NCBI GenBank assembly: GCA_017882705.1
Contig: JADGOZ010000076.1
Location: 1 to 35,251, forward strand
Direction: 5' to 3'
Source: Candidatus Nanopelagicales bacterium
GTDB lineage: Bacteria; Actinomycetota; Actinomycetes; S36-B12; CAIYMF01
DNA: 35,251 nt
Within the stretch, counting starts at the first letter, position 1. Each line of letters starts with the position of its first letter. The notes below the pieces were generated by a model, which worked only from the letters and a program-made list of their open reading frames with translations, ran no database searches and had not been told where the DNA came from. Positions 1 through 9,959 of this stretch are shown here, in pieces. The translations under genes were made by a program, and so were the position numbers.

Positions 1-167
1 GCCCGCCGGCGTACGGCGAGGTCGAGACAGGCCGGGTCGGGGTGCAACCACGCACCTCGTCCCGCGATGCGCGCGCGGGGATCGGGGACGAGAACGCCCT
101 CGACCACGACGACACGCACCAGGTCGGAGCGGCCGCCCGTGCCCCGGCACCCGATGCAGGTGCGCAC
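1..167 (-). CDS. ylxR: YlxR (DUF448) RNA-binding protein, C-terminus cut by left edge
   Basis: Translating the minus strand from a GTG at 167 gives about 55 residues beginning MRTCIGCR and containing the family signature GRGAWLHP, followed by a DPACLDLAVRRR segment. The paired cysteines near the start (C-x2-C) and the GRGAWLHP loop are hallmarks of YlxR/DUF448, a small putative RNA-binding protein encoded between nusA and infB in many bacteria. The start was chosen because family members begin just before the cysteine pair; the frame stays open further upstream but has no other start codon nearby. It lies 70 bases downstream of nusA in the same direction, so it should be part of the rimP-nusA-ylxR-infB operon, with infB expected beyond the left edge. 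The C-terminus is missing only because the window ends. Confidence 0.88.
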   Translation of the reverse strand, partial: MRTCIGCRGTGGRSDLVRVVVVEGVLVPDPRARIAGRGAWLHPDPACLDLAVRRR

Positions 168-237
168 CGGGGTGCGCGCATCAGGACGGGAGACCGGGCG
201 ACCGGTCGGGGACGAGTCTACCCCTCCGGCCGGGTCG

Positions 238-1251
238 TCATTCACGCTCACGGCCCGGGCGGCGGTCGTCCTCCTCGCCCGTCGGGGCGGTGTCGGCCCG
301 GATGTCGATGCGCCACCCGGTGAGACGCGCGGCGAGCCGGGCGTTCTGGCCCTCCTTGCCGATGGCGAGCGAGAGCTGGTAGTCCGGTACGACGACCCGC
401 GCCGACCGGTTCAGGGGGTCGACGACGGTCACCGAGGTGACCTGCGCCGGCGACAGCGCGTTGCCGACGAGCTCGGCCGGGTCGTCGGACCAGTCGACGA
501 TGTCGATCTTCTCGCCGTGCAGCTCCGCCGTGACGGCACGCACGCGCTGGCCCATCGGGCCGATGCAGGCGCCCTTGGCGTTGAGCCCCTCGACCGTCGA
601 GCGCACGGCGATCTTCGTGCGGTGGCCGGCCTCGCGGGCGATCGACTCGATGACCACCGAGCCGTCGGCGATCTCGGGGACCTCGAGGGCGAACAGCGAG
701 CGCACGAGGTTGGGGTGCGTGCGCGAGACCGTCACACGGGGGCCGCGAGGCGTCTTGGCGACGGACACGACATGGCACTTGAGCCGGCTGCCGTGGGTGT
801 ACTTCTCCCCCGGCACCTGCTCCTGCGGCGGCAGCACCGCCTCGATCCGGCCCAGGTCGACGAAGACCATCCGCTTGTCGTTGCCCTGCTGGATGATCCC
901 GGACACGAGGTCGCCCTCGGTCCCGGCGAACTCGCCGAACGTCACGTCGTCCTCGGCCTCGCGCAGGCGCTGCAGGATGACCTGCCGCGCCGTGGTCGCG
1001 GCGACCCGCCCGAAGTCCTCCGGCGTGTCGTCGTACTCCCGGCCCGGGGTGCCGTCCTCGCCCTTCGGCTCACAGGCCCAGATGGTCACGTGCCCGGTCT
1101 TGCGGTCGAGCTCCGCGCGGGCGGTGTCCGCCGCCCCCTCGGTGCGGTGGTAGGCGAGGATCAGGGCCTGCTCGATGGTCTCCACGACGACGTCGTAGGA
1201 GAGCTCCTTCTCGCGGACGAGCGCCTTCAGCGCACTGACGTCGATGTCCAT
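238..1251 (-). CDS. nusA: Transcription termination/antitermination factor NusA
   Basis: A 337-residue protein starting MDIDVSALK, the usual actinobacterial short form of NusA that lacks the C-terminal acidic repeats of Escherichia coli. NusA binds RNA polymerase and modulates pausing, termination and antitermination. The N-terminal polymerase-binding domain covers about residues 1-105, an S1 domain about 110-180, and two KH domains about 200-320 ([18 protein letters not shown] around 221-238 and [19 protein letters not shown] around 295-313 are the two G-x-x-G type KH loops). The ATG at 1251 lies 5 bases after the rimP stop, so the two genes are cotranscribed and probably translationally coupled. 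The charged tail is family-typical. Identification is firm. Confidence 0.97.
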   Translation of the reverse strand: MDIDVSALKALVREKELSYDVVVETIEQALILAYHRTEGAADTARAELDRKTGHVTIWACEPKGEDGTPGREYDDTPEDFGRVAATTARQVILQRLREAEDDVTFGEFAGTEGDLVSGIIQQGNDKRMVFVDLGRIEAVLPPQEQVPGEKYTHGSRLKCHVVSVAKTPRGPRVTVSRTHPNLVRSLFALEVPEIADGSVVIESIAREAGHRTKIAVRSTVEGLNAKGACIGPMGQRVRAVTAELHGEKIDIVDWSDDPAELVGNALSPAQVTSVTVVDPLNRSARVVVPDYQLSLAIGKEGQNARLAARLTGWRIDIRADTAPTGEEDDRRPGRERE

Positions 1252-1256
1252 GGTGC

Positions 1257-1883
1257 TCAGGCCTCGTTCTCGTCGTCGGTGTCGGGGTCGGGGTCGTCGG
1301 CCTCGTCGGTGCTGTCGGACTCGTCGAGGTCGACCTCGGCGACGCGGGAGAACTCCACCTGGACGACGGCCTTGCGGACGTCGGCGAGCGAGACCGTGGT
1401 GCGGCTGATGCGGCCCTTGGTGTTGACCTCGAGCTCGACCGTCGTGTCGTCGGTGACGGAGAGCAGGCGACCGGTGGTCTCGCGGCCGTCGGTCACGGTG
1501 ACGGACACCAGCCGGCCGACGTTGCGGCGCCAGTGGCGGGGCAGGGTCAGCGGGCGGTCGACGCCGGGCGAGGACACCTCGAGCGTGTAGGGCTCGTCGC
1601 CGAGCACGTTCGAGGTGTCGAGCTCGTCGGACACCGCGCGGCTCGCGACGGCGACCTCGTCGAGGGTGACGCCGTGGTCGCTGTCGACGAGGACACGGAC
1701 GACGAGCCGCCGTCCGACTGTGCGCAGCTCGACGTCCTCGAGCTCGAGGCCCGCTGACTGCACGGCGGGGGTGAGGACGGCGACGACGCGCTCGGTACGG
1801 GCAGGATCGGGGCGCTTGGGCGCGGAGCCGGACCGCTGGGGCGCCGAGCCCGGCCGTCGGCCCTGCGGGGGTCGAGAAGTCAT
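1257..1883 (-). CDS. rimP: Ribosome maturation factor RimP
   Basis: A 208-residue protein that assists maturation of the 30S subunit. The N-terminal RimP domain (about residues 28-105) holds the recognisable segment [25 protein letters not shown] and the signature [14 protein letters not shown] at about 98-111; the C-terminal SH3-like domain follows (about 112-180), and the protein ends in a very acidic tail rich in Asp and Glu. An arginine/proline-rich N-terminal extension of about 25 residues precedes the domain, as in other actinobacteria. The ATG at 1883 is preceded by AGGAGG at good spacing, which settles the start over a longer open frame upstream. It is the first gene of the rimP-nusA-ylxR operon. 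Confidence 0.96.
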   Translation of the reverse strand: MTSRPPQGRRPGSAPQRSGSAPKRPDPARTERVVAVLTPAVQSAGLELEDVELRTVGRRLVVRVLVDSDHGVTLDEVAVASRAVSDELDTSNVLGDEPYTLEVSSPGVDRPLTLPRHWRRNVGRLVSVTVTDGRETTGRLLSVTDDTTVELEVNTKGRISRTTVSLADVRKAVVQVEFSRVAEVDLDESDSTDEADDPDPDTDDENEA

Positions 1884-1952
1884 GGCGCCTCCTGGTGACA
1901 CCGACGACGACGTGCACCGCGGTGCTGTGCTGTTGTGGGGATCCTGTTGTGG

Positions 1953-2010
1953 TCGACCGGTTGTCGAGTGCGCCAGCCTACCCGTCGCGGGCGCACTCGG
2001 AACCGGTCGA
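1953..2010. repeat. Imperfect long inverted repeat between rimP and the divergent lipoprotein gene
   Basis: TCGACCGGTT (1953-1962) pairs with AACCGGTCGA (2001-2010), and CGAGTGCGCC (1965-1974) pairs with GGCGCACTCG (1990-1999). The two helices are separated by a 2-versus-1 base bulge and close a 15-base loop. It lies in the 201-base divergent intergenic region 1884-2084 and would form a 20-bp stem in RNA from either strand. It could be part of the rimP leader, an attenuator or a protein-binding site; its role is unknown. Confidence 0.6.
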
Positions 2011-2071
2011 GAGCGGCACGACGCGCGTGACGACCACCACCACCGTGTCGGGGCGCGACCCGGTGCCGACA

Positions 2072-2077
2072 TAGGCT
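2072..2077 (+). promoter_or_regulatory. Candidate -10 element of a leaderless promoter
   Basis: TAGGCT lies 7 bases before the GTG start at 2085, and no Shine-Dalgarno sequence precedes that GTG. This spacing would place the transcription start at or next to the initiation codon. No convincing -35 hexamer was found, so the call is tentative. Confidence 0.4.
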
Positions 2078-2084
2078 GCCGCTC

Positions 2085-2609
2085 GTGCCGACCGACCTGT
2101 CCCGCCGTGACGTGCTGCGCCTGGGTCTGGTCGTGACCGCGGGCGCCGGACTCGCCGCGTGCACCACGGCGTCGACCAGCGGGACGCCGACGCAGACCGA
2201 CCCCGGTGGACCCGAGGACCCGGACCGCGCGCTCCGCGCCGAGGTCGCCGCCGACGAGGCTCGGCTCTCCGCCCTCTACGCCGCGGCCACGAAGGTCCTC
2301 CCCGGCGTGTCGGCGACGACGGTGTCGTCCGTGGGACAGCGCCACGCGGACTACCGGGCGGCGGTCCAGCCCGCGACGGCCAGCACGTCGCCCGTCGGCG
2401 CGTCGGGCTCCACCCCCGCGTCGACCCTGCCGGCGGTGTCCGCGGGCACGGCGCTGAAGGTCCTCGTCGCGGCCGAGACCGCGGCGGCCGCGGCGCGCGC
2501 CACGCAGTCCGCGCGCGCGACCGACGCCGAGCTCGCCCGGGTGATCGTGCTCGCCGGCACCGGTGCGGCGGCAGCCGCCGCCGCCCTCTCCGCGGGACGG
2601 GCCCGATGA
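2085..2609 (+). CDS. Alanine-rich predicted lipoprotein (Rv2843-like position)
   Basis: A 174-residue protein with an export signal: MPTDLSRRDVLRLGLVV carries a twin arginine followed by a hydrophobic stretch and a lipobox ending LAAC at about residue 25, so it is probably a Tat-exported lipoprotein. The rest is alanine-rich and predicted helical, with a Ser/Thr/Pro-rich linker at about 98-118. I recognise no catalytic motif. It is translationally coupled by an ATGA overlap to the ferritin-like DUF4439 gene, and the pair sits divergently beside rimP as Rv2843-Rv2844 do in M. tuberculosis. The two products may form a helical-bundle complex outside the membrane (inference). The GTG start at 2085 is favoured because it gives a complete signal peptide. 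Confidence 0.72.
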   Translation: MPTDLSRRDVLRLGLVVTAGAGLAACTTASTSGTPTQTDPGGPEDPDRALRAEVAADEARLSALYAAATKVLPGVSATTVSSVGQRHADYRAAVQPATASTSPVGASGSTPASTLPAVSAGTALKVLVAAETAAAAARATQSARATDAELARVIVLAGTGAAAAAAALSAGRAR

Positions 2610-3016
2610 GCGAGCTCGAGAGCGCGGTCCTGGTCCTCGGCGGCACCGAGGCGGCGATCTACGCGTACGGCCTCGTCGCGGCCCGCGTGCCGTCCGGGTC
2701 CCAGCGCTCGTCGGCGCTGTCCGCGATGGCCTGGCACCGCACGCAGCGCGACGCGCTCCGCGCGCGCATCACCGCCCTGGGCTCGACTCCCCCGGCGGCA
2801 GCAGCGGCGTACGCACCGCCCTTCCCGGTGACCGACGCCGCGTCCGCGCGCAGGCTCGCCACGCTGGTCGAGGACCGCCTCGCCGGCCAGTGGGCGGGGC
2901 TCGCCGCAGCCTCCACCGCAGCGGCACGCACCCGCGACGCTCTCACCGCGCAGACCTGCGCCACGCGCGTCGTGACCTGGAGCGGAGCAGCCCCCGTCTG
3001 GAACGGGGCGCTCTAG
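2606..3016 (+). CDS. DUF4439 ferritin-like domain protein
   Basis: A 136-residue protein beginning MSELESAVLVLGGTEAAIYAYG, matching the DUF4439 family of ferritin-like four-helix bundles found in actinobacteria (Rv2844 type). A conserved Glu in GGTEAAIYAYG and a His in MAWHRTQRD could be remnants of metal ligands, but a full di-iron set of E-x-x-H motifs is not evident, so iron binding is not claimed. There is no signal peptide. The ATG overlaps the stop of the preceding lipoprotein gene by 4 bases, so both are made together; the partner may anchor it at the membrane. A strong hairpin follows the stop. The molecular role of this family is not established. Confidence 0.8.
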   Translation: MSELESAVLVLGGTEAAIYAYGLVAARVPSGSQRSSALSAMAWHRTQRDALRARITALGSTPPAAAAAYAPPFPVTDAASARRLATLVEDRLAGQWAGLAAASTAAARTRDALTAQTCATRVVTWSGAAPVWNGAL

Positions 3017-3025
3017 CCACACCCG

Positions 3026-3071
3026 TGTCATGACGTGCGCGCGATGCTGAGCACACGCTCACGTCATGACA
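3026..3071. terminator. Bidirectional hairpin terminator between convergent genes
   Basis: A perfect 12-bp inverted repeat, TGTCATGACGTG (3026-3037) and CACGTCATGACA (3060-3071), with a 22-base loop. It lies 10 bases past the DUF4439 stop and 5 bases past the TSUP stop on the other strand, so it can serve both convergent genes. There is no U-tract, as is common in actinobacteria. Confidence 0.75.
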
Positions 3072-3075
3072 GCGG

Positions 3076-3873
3076 TCAGGACCTGACGAGGTCGTAGCCG
3101 AGCTTCACGAGGAGAGCGGCGACCACGACGAGGAACACGACGCGGACGAAGCCGGAGCCCTTGCGTACGGCGGTGCGCGCACCGATCACGCCGCCCGCGA
3201 GGTTGGCCACGCCCATCGTGAGGCCGAGCGCCCAGAGGATGTGCCCGCTCGCCGCGAAGACGATGAGCGCCGCGAGGTTGGTCGAGACGTTCACGACCTT
3301 CGCGATCGCCGAGGCGTTGAGGAACGAGTAGCCGAGCAGCGCGACGAGGCCGAAGACGAGGAAGGTGCCCGTGCCCGGGCCGAAGACGCCGTCGTAGAGG
3401 CCGATCGTGGCGCCCATCGTCACCGCGGCGATCCGGTGCCGGCCGTGCGCCTCGGTGCCGTGCCAGCGCAGGTCCTGGTCCTCGCCGAGCGCCGGACGCA
3501 CGAGCGTCCAGCCGCCGACGACGAGCAGCAGCACGAGGGCGAGCGGGCGGAAGAACGTCCCGGGAAGGTGGGTCGCGACGAGGGCGCCGCACGCGGAGCC
3601 GAGGAACGCGGCGACGGCCATCGGGAGCGCCGTGGCGATGTCGGTGACGGCGGCGCGGCGATAGGTGACGGCCGCCGCGCTCGTGCCGATGATCGACGAC
3701 AGCTTGTTCGTGCCGAGGACGGTCGCGGGCGGGGCGCCCGGGAGGCCGATGAGCAGCGCGGGGAGCTGGACGAGGCCGCCGCCGCCGCTGACGGCGTCGA
3801 CCCAGCCGGCGAGCGCGGCGGCCACGACGAGGAACGCCAGGACAGCGGGCGCGACGCCGTAGAGCGACTCCAC
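3076..3873 (-). CDS. TSUP family (TauE/SafE) membrane permease
   Basis: A 265-residue polytopic membrane protein of the sulfite exporter TauE/SafE (TSUP) family. Family-typical features are the early segment LAGWVDAVSGGGGLVQLPALL (residues about 20-40) with its glycine run, LGTNKLSSIIGTSAAAVTY (about 53-71), and a second-half repeat around GLYDGVFGPGTGTFLVFG and LNASAIAKVVNVSTN. About eight hydrophobic segments are visible. The family moves sulfur oxyanions or organic acids/sulfonates across the membrane; the substrate here cannot be told. The GTG start at 3873 lies 3 bases after the HAD gene stop, so it is likely cotranscribed with proS and HAD. Confidence 0.88.
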   Translation of the reverse strand: MESLYGVAPAVLAFLVVAAALAGWVDAVSGGGGLVQLPALLIGLPGAPPATVLGTNKLSSIIGTSAAAVTYRRAAVTDIATALPMAVAAFLGSACGALVATHLPGTFFRPLALVLLLVVGGWTLVRPALGEDQDLRWHGTEAHGRHRIAAVTMGATIGLYDGVFGPGTGTFLVFGLVALLGYSFLNASAIAKVVNVSTNLAALIVFAASGHILWALGLTMGVANLAGGVIGARTAVRKGSGFVRVVFLVVVAALLVKLGYDLVRS

Positions 3874-3876
3874 GGG

Positions 3877-4608
3877 TCAGGCGCCGGAGTTCCAGCCGCG
3901 CACGACGTCGAGGACCTCGCCGAGCCGGTGCACGACGGCGTCGGGCGTGACGTCGACCGGCATCTGCTGGTGCAGCGGGATGTCGGAGTGCGGCACGAGG
4001 ATCGCGCGCATGCCGACCTGCTGCGCGCCGTGGACGTCGTCCCACGGACGGTCGCCCACGAAGACCACGCGCGCCGGGTCGGTCGCGCCGACGGCCGCCA
4101 TAGCGGCGTGGAACGCGTCGGCATGGGGCTTCCCCGACACTGTCTCGCTCGTGTAGACGGCACCGTCGATGAGGTGCAGGACGCCGTCGCGCTCGAAGAC
4201 GTTCTCGTGGTGCTCGCGCGGCCACATCGTGTTCGACAGGACGCCGACCCTGATCCCGTCGGCGCGCAGAGCCTGGAAGGTCGGCACGACGTCGGGATCC
4301 GTGTGCGTGTGCGGGTCCCAGCCCTCGAGGTAGGCCTCCATCGCCTCGGCGTGCTGCCACGAGCCGGTGTCGATCCCGGCGATCTCGAAGACCCGCTCGA
4401 GGTTGCCGGTGCCCGCGGCGCCGCCGGTGGCGCGCTGTCGCTGCCAGATCGACTCCTCGGCGTCGAAGAGCCGCTGCGCGAGCTCCTTGGCGCGGGCGGC
4501 GTCGTAGACCTGGGCGTACGGGTACCACTGCGCGACGAGGTCGAGCGAGTGCCACGGGGTGAGCGTGCCGCCCCAGTCGAACAGGACGGCATCGACGCGA
4601 CCGGTCAT
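3877..4608 (-). CDS. HAD-superfamily hydrolase-like protein with altered motif I
   Basis: A 243-residue HAD-fold protein. Motif I is [11 protein letters not shown] at residues 8-18: the nucleophile Asp11 is present, but position +2, normally the acid/base Asp of phosphatases, is Gly13. Motif II is the Ser/Asn in [10 protein letters not shown], motif III the Lys of SGKPHADAF, and motif IV the acidic pair in [16 protein letters not shown] helical cap lies between motifs I and II. Without the +2 Asp, ordinary phosphatase activity may be weak or absent; dehalogenases and phosphonatases also depart from Asp here. The start at 4608 forms an ATGA overlap with the proS stop; another in-frame ATG lies at 4617. 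Substrate unknown. Confidence 0.85.
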   Translation of the reverse strand: MTGRVDAVLFDWGGTLTPWHSLDLVAQWYPYAQVYDAARAKELAQRLFDAEESIWQRQRATGGAAGTGNLERVFEIAGIDTGSWQHAEAMEAYLEGWDPHTHTDPDVVPTFQALRADGIRVGVLSNTMWPREHHENVFERDGVLHLIDGAVYTSETVSGKPHADAFHAAMAAVGATDPARVVFVGDRPWDDVHGAQQVGMRAILVPHSDIPLHQQMPVDVTPDAVVHRLGEVLDVVRGWNSGA

Positions 4609-6368
4609 GTGCGGCATGCGGCGACGATGCGGTCGAGTGCGTCGGCCGCGGCGAGCTCGGTGCGCTCGCCCGTCCTGCGGTCCTTGAGCTCGACGACGCC
4701 GTCGGCGAGGCCCTTGCCCACCACCACGATGGTCGGCACGCCGAGCAGCTCGGAGTCCTTGAACTTCACGCCGGGTGAAGCCTGGCGGCGGTCGTCGTAG
4801 ATCACCCGGAGCCCGGCCCGCTCGAGGTCGGTCGCGAGCTGCTCGGCGAACGTCCACACGGCGTCGTCCTTGCCGGTGGCCACGAGGTGGACGTCGGCGG
4901 GCGCGACCTCGCGCGGCCAGCACAGGCCGATCTCGTCGTAGCTCTGCTCGGCGATCGCGGCGACGGCGCGCGAGACGCCGATGCCGTAGGACCCCATCGT
5001 GACGACCCGCTGCTTGCCGTTCTCGTCGAGCACCTTGAGGTCGAGCGCCTCGGCGTACTTGCGGCCGAGCTGGAAGATGTGGCCGATCTCGATGCCGCGC
5101 GCGATCTCGAGCGCGGACCCGCACACCGGGCAGACGTCGCCCTCGCGGATCTCGGCCGCCTCGATCGTGCCGTCGGCGGTGAAGTCCCGGCCCGCGACGA
5201 GGTCGAACACGTGCCGGCCCGGCGCGTTGGCGCCGGTGATCCAGCGGGTGCCCTCGACCACGCGCGGGTCGACGAGGTAGCCGATGCCCGACCCGGACTC
5301 CTCGCCGAGCACCTCCGGCCCGATGTAGCCCTTCACGAGCGCGGGATGCTTCGCGAACGTCGCCTCGTCCATCGGCGCGGGCTCCCCCGGCGACAGCACG
5401 GCCTCGAGGCGCTTCATGTCGACCTCGCGGTCGCCGGGCACGCCGACGACCAGGGGGTACGACGTGCCGTCCGGCAGCGACACCGTGAGGACGACGTTCT
5501 TGAGGGTGTCGGCGGCCGTCCACGCGCGGTCGCCGCGCGGCTGGTGTGCGTTGGCGTGCTCGACGAGCGTGTCGATCGTGGGCGTGTCGGGGGTGTCCTC
5601 GACGTGGGCCGCGGGTGCGTCGGCGTAGGACAGCGCCGCCGGCGCAGGGGTCGTGACGGCCTCCACGTTGGCGGCGTAGTCGCCCGTGACGCAGCGGACG
5701 TAGGTGTCCTCGCCGGACTCGGTCGGCGCGAGGAACTCCTCGGAGGCCGAGCCGCCCATCGCGCCCGACATCGCCGAGACGATGACGTAGTCCATGCCGA
5801 GGCGGTCGAACGTCTTGATGTAGGCGTCGCGGTGCTTGTCGTAGGACACCTGCAGGCCTGCGTCGTCGAGGTCGAAGGAGTAGCTGTCCTTCATGACGAA
5901 CTCGCGGCCGCGCAGGATGCCCGCACGGGGACGCGCCTCGTCGCGGTACTTCGTCTGGATCTGGTAGAGCGCGAGCGGGAGGTCCTTGTACGACGAGTAC
6001 TCGCCCTTCACCAGGAGCGTGAACATCTCCTCGTGCGTCGGGCCGAGGAGGAAGTCGTTGTCGCGGCGGTCCTTGAGGCGGAACAGGTTCGCGCCGTACT
6101 CCGTCCAGCGACCGGTGGCCTCGTAGGGCTCGCGGGGCAGGAGCGCCGGGAAGTGCACCTCCTGGAAGCCCGCGGCGTCCATCTCCTCGCGCACGATCCG
6201 CTCGACGTTGCGGTAGACGTGCCAGCCCAGCGGCAGCCAGGTGAAGACGCCGGGCGCGACGCGGCGGACGTAGCCGGCGCGGACGAGCAGGCGGTGGCTC
6301 GGGACCTCCGCGTCCGCCGGGTCCTCACGCAGGGTGCGCAGGAACAGCGACGACATGCGGAGCAGCAC
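4605..6368 (-). CDS. proS: Prolyl-tRNA synthetase (bacterial type, with editing domain)
   Basis: A 587-residue class II aminoacyl-tRNA synthetase that charges tRNA-Pro. The N-terminus [36 protein letters not shown] and motif 2 around [19 protein letters not shown] and [27 protein letters not shown] are diagnostic. The INS-type editing domain, which clears Ala-tRNA-Pro, is inserted at about residues 235-400 ([22 protein letters not shown]). After it come a CPVCG pair, class II motif 3 ([17 protein letters not shown]) and a C-terminal anticodon-binding domain (about 480-587). The GTG at 6368 is preceded by GAGGAG, which fixes the start. Length is normal for the family. Confidence 0.97.
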   Translation of the reverse strand: MLLRMSSLFLRTLREDPADAEVPSHRLLVRAGYVRRVAPGVFTWLPLGWHVYRNVERIVREEMDAAGFQEVHFPALLPREPYEATGRWTEYGANLFRLKDRRDNDFLLGPTHEEMFTLLVKGEYSSYKDLPLALYQIQTKYRDEARPRAGILRGREFVMKDSYSFDLDDAGLQVSYDKHRDAYIKTFDRLGMDYVIVSAMSGAMGGSASEEFLAPTESGEDTYVRCVTGDYAANVEAVTTPAPAALSYADAPAAHVEDTPDTPTIDTLVEHANAHQPRGDRAWTAADTLKNVVLTVSLPDGTSYPLVVGVPGDREVDMKRLEAVLSPGEPAPMDEATFAKHPALVKGYIGPEVLGEESGSGIGYLVDPRVVEGTRWITGANAPGRHVFDLVAGRDFTADGTIEAAEIREGDVCPVCGSALEIARGIEIGHIFQLGRKYAEALDLKVLDENGKQRVVTMGSYGIGVSRAVAAIAEQSYDEIGLCWPREVAPADVHLVATGKDDAVWTFAEQLATDLERAGLRVIYDDRRQASPGVKFKDSELLGVPTIVVVGKGLADGVVELKDRRTGERTELAAADALDRIVAACRT

Positions 6369-6411
6369 GGGGATCTCCTCGGGTTGTGCGGACCCGCAGG
6401 ATATCGGCCGA

Positions 6412-7662
6412 TCAGAGCGGGCCTGGCACCAGTTCTCTCCGCGCCGGGATCCGGCCGAGCGCCGAGGTCCAGCCGAGTGCCACGCCGACGACCACGACGA
6501 CCGAGCCGATGGCCATCCCGACCGCCGGACCGAGCGTGTGGGCGACCACGCCGCCGAGCAGCGCGCCGGCAGGGGCGCCGAGGCCCCAGCTGAGCATCCG
6601 GCCCGTGGTGTTGACCCGGCTCATCATGTCCTCGGGCGTCTCCTCCTGACGGAAGGAGATGTTGTTGATGACCGACACGAGGTTGACGATCCCGAACAGG
6701 AAGACGAACACGAAGGTCAGCCGGTAGTCCCTCGGCCACGGGATGAGCACGATGAGCACGGCCATGACCGAGGTCGAGACGAGGCTGATCCGCGCGGCGG
6801 AGTAGGGCCGCAGGAACCGCTGGCCCACCGCGCCGACGAGCCCGCCGAGGCTGAAGACCGCGAAGACGGCACCGAGCCGGACGTCGCCCTGCCGGATGCC
6901 GAGCACCTGGTCGGCGAAGGGCACGAGCTGGCCGGTGATCGCGCCGACGGAGAACGACACGGTCGTGCCGACGAAGGTCATCGCGCGCAGCGTCTCGTGG
7001 CCCCAGAGCCACGTCAGGCCGGTGAGCACGTCGTCGCGCAGCCGCGGGAGATCGGCCTCCCGCTCGCCGGTGAGGGACCGCGAGATCGCGCGGATGAGCA
7101 GGGCCGACGCCCCGAACGTGAGGGCGTTGACCCAGTAGAGGCTCGACGGGGACACGATCGCCACGAGGACGCCGACGAGCCCGGGCAGCACGACGTCGAA
7201 CACCTGGGTCGTGCCCCAGACCGCGGAGTTGGCCTCGCGGATGCGCTTCTTGCCGATGAGCGTCGGCACGGCGCCGAAGTTCGCGGCGTCGAAGAACACG
7301 AAGACCGAGCTCACGACGAACCCGGTGACGATCACCTGGGCGGCGGTGAGCCGGCCCAGCGCCGCCGCGACCGGCACCGTGGCGAGCACGACCGCGTTGA
7401 CGAGGTCGCACGCGACCATCAGCCGCTGCCGGTTCACCCGGTCGGCGAGGGCTCCCGCCACGAGCCCGAACAGCAGGTAGGGAAGACCTTCCGTGGCGGC
7501 GGTGACACCGGTGAGGAGGGCGGAGCCGGTCAGCGCGTAGACGAGGATCGGAGCAGCGACGTAGGTCACCGTGCCGCCGGCGTAGGAGACGATCCGGCTC
7601 GTCCAGTAGCGCCGCCAGTCCGGGTCGGCCCAGAGTGAGTCGGGGTCCGGGCGGCGCAGCAC
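6412..7662 (-). CDS. Major facilitator superfamily transporter (MFS_3/EntS-like)
   Basis: A 12-helix membrane protein of about 416 residues resembling the MFS_3 group (enterobactin exporter EntS and macrolide-efflux-like proteins). The typical cytoplasmic loop between helices 2 and 3 is visible as [17 protein letters not shown], and a further family motif is [28 protein letters not shown] near residue 345. Its substrate is unknown; drug or siderophore efflux are possibilities by family only. I prefer the GTG at 7662 because GGGGGAG precedes it at a suitable distance; a GTG at 7680 would add six residues. The stop is 43 bases from the proS start, so it may be transcribed ahead of proS on the same strand. 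Confidence 0.87.
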   Translation of the reverse strand: MLRRPDPDSLWADPDWRRYWTSRIVSYAGGTVTYVAAPILVYALTGSALLTGVTAATEGLPYLLFGLVAGALADRVNRQRLMVACDLVNAVVLATVPVAAALGRLTAAQVIVTGFVVSSVFVFFDAANFGAVPTLIGKKRIREANSAVWGTTQVFDVVLPGLVGVLVAIVSPSSLYWVNALTFGASALLIRAISRSLTGEREADLPRLRDDVLTGLTWLWGHETLRAMTFVGTTVSFSVGAITGQLVPFADQVLGIRQGDVRLGAVFAVFSLGGLVGAVGQRFLRPYSAARISLVSTSVMAVLIVLIPWPRDYRLTFVFVFLFGIVNLVSVINNISFRQEETPEDMMSRVNTTGRMLSWGLGAPAGALLGGVVAHTLGPAVGMAIGSVVVVVGVALGWTSALGRIPARRELVPGPL

Positions 7663-7720
7663 GCGGCGATTCTCCCCCACGGCGATCGGTGATGCCGTCG
7701 GCGTACGCCGTGCCCTCGCG

Positions 7721-8569
7721 TCAGAACAGGACGGTCGAGAACTCGCCGTGCCCGCGGAAGCCGACCCGCTCGTAGACGCGCCGCGCGACGTTGTTGAAGT
7801 CGTTGACGTAGAGGCTCACGACCGGCGTGTGGTGCAGCCGCGAGAGCGCGACGACCGCCGACATGCCCGGAGCACCGAGCCCCTGGCCGCGGAACTCCGG
7901 CGCGACCCACACGCCCTGCACCTGGCACACGGAGTCGCTCACGGCGCCGATCTCGGCCTTGAAGACGACCACCCCGTCGTCGACGCGGGCGTAGGCGCGG
8001 CCGTGCCGGACGAGCTCGGCGACGCGGGCGCGATAGGCGTCGGCAGCACCGCCGGCGAGCGGCGAGACGCCGACTTCCTCGGTGAACATGGCGATGCAGG
8101 CCGGGAGGAGCAGGTCGACCTCGTCCTCGCGGACCCGGCGTACGCGGGGGTCGGCGGGGAACGGCGAGTCGGTGTCCATGACGAGCAGCGGCTGGTGCGC
8201 GCGCACGTCGCGAGCCGCCCCCCAGGCGTCGGACAGCATCGGCCACAGGTGGGCGACCTCGTCGGCCGGCCCGACGATCGACGAGCAGCGTCGCCCGATC
8301 CGGCGCAGCCGGTCGGCGAACCCGCGTCGCGCGTCCGGCGTGGTCTCGACCGGCACGAGGTTGGCGCCGAGGTAGAGCAGCGACGTGAGAACCCCGCCCT
8401 CCGACCAGCCCCAGACCTCTCCGCCGAGCCGCCACGAGTCGAGGCCGGTCGTGCGCACGCGCGAGGAGACGAAGCAGTGCGACACCGGGTCCTGGTCCAG
8501 GACGTCGAGGCACTGGCGCAGGTCACGGGGCGCCAGGACCCGCAGCACCCCCGTCGTCGCCGTAGTCAC
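7721..8569 (-). CDS. GNAT acetyltransferase, DUF4081 type (Rv2867c-like)
   Basis: A 282-residue protein with an N-terminal DUF4081-like domain (about 1-130, with DPVSHCFVSSRV) and a C-terminal GNAT domain (about 145-282). The acetyl-CoA binding motif A is VWVAPEFRGQGLGAPGMSAVVA, and YVNDFNNVARRVYERVGFRGHGEF forms the end of the fold. It sits downstream of ispG as Rv2867c does in M. tuberculosis, a conserved actinobacterial arrangement; the acetylated substrate is unknown. The GTG at 8569 is chosen because GGA lies 8 bases before it; an ATG at 8578 would add three residues. A terminator-like hairpin lies just upstream, so it may have its own promoter or depend on read-through from ispG. Confidence 0.88.
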   Translation of the reverse strand: MTTATTGVLRVLAPRDLRQCLDVLDQDPVSHCFVSSRVRTTGLDSWRLGGEVWGWSEGGVLTSLLYLGANLVPVETTPDARRGFADRLRRIGRRCSSIVGPADEVAHLWPMLSDAWGAARDVRAHQPLLVMDTDSPFPADPRVRRVREDEVDLLLPACIAMFTEEVGVSPLAGGAADAYRARVAELVRHGRAYARVDDGVVVFKAEIGAVSDSVCQVQGVWVAPEFRGQGLGAPGMSAVVALSRLHHTPVVSLYVNDFNNVARRVYERVGFRGHGEFSTVLF

Positions 8570-8633
8570 GGGCAGCATCCTGCCCGATCGCCACGGGTGG
8601 ATGCCCCCACCCCAGCCCGACGACGCTGCGCAT

Positions 8634-8672
8634 ACCGTCGTGTCCCGCTGGACGAGGGCCGGACACGACGGT
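8634..8672 (-). terminator. Hairpin terminator downstream of ispG
   Basis: A perfect 12-bp inverted repeat, ACCGTCGTGTCC (8634-8645) and GGACACGACGGT (8661-8672), with a 15-base loop, begins 20 bases past the ispG stop. It fits an intrinsic terminator or an attenuator between ispG and the GNAT gene. No U-tract follows. Confidence 0.65.
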
Positions 8673-8691
8673 TCGCGCAGCGGATCCGGGG

Positions 8692-9858
<1,167 letters not shown>

Positions 9859-9959
9859 GGGGACATCATCCCCCGAGATCCGCCGAGCCACGATCCGGCG
9901 CCGGACGGCACCCGCCCGCGTCGCACCGGGCCGAGGAGGACCGCCGGCGGGCGGACGGC

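Noticed and set aside
67-1590. A 507-codon plus-strand frame over ylxR, nusA and rimP
   Set aside because: It is antisense to three firmly identified genes and has no family-like motif.
4606-4617. Alternative HAD start at 4617 (MPHMTG)
   Set aside because: Possible, but the ATG at 4608 gives the ATGA overlap with proS seen repeatedly in this genome and begins closer to motif I.
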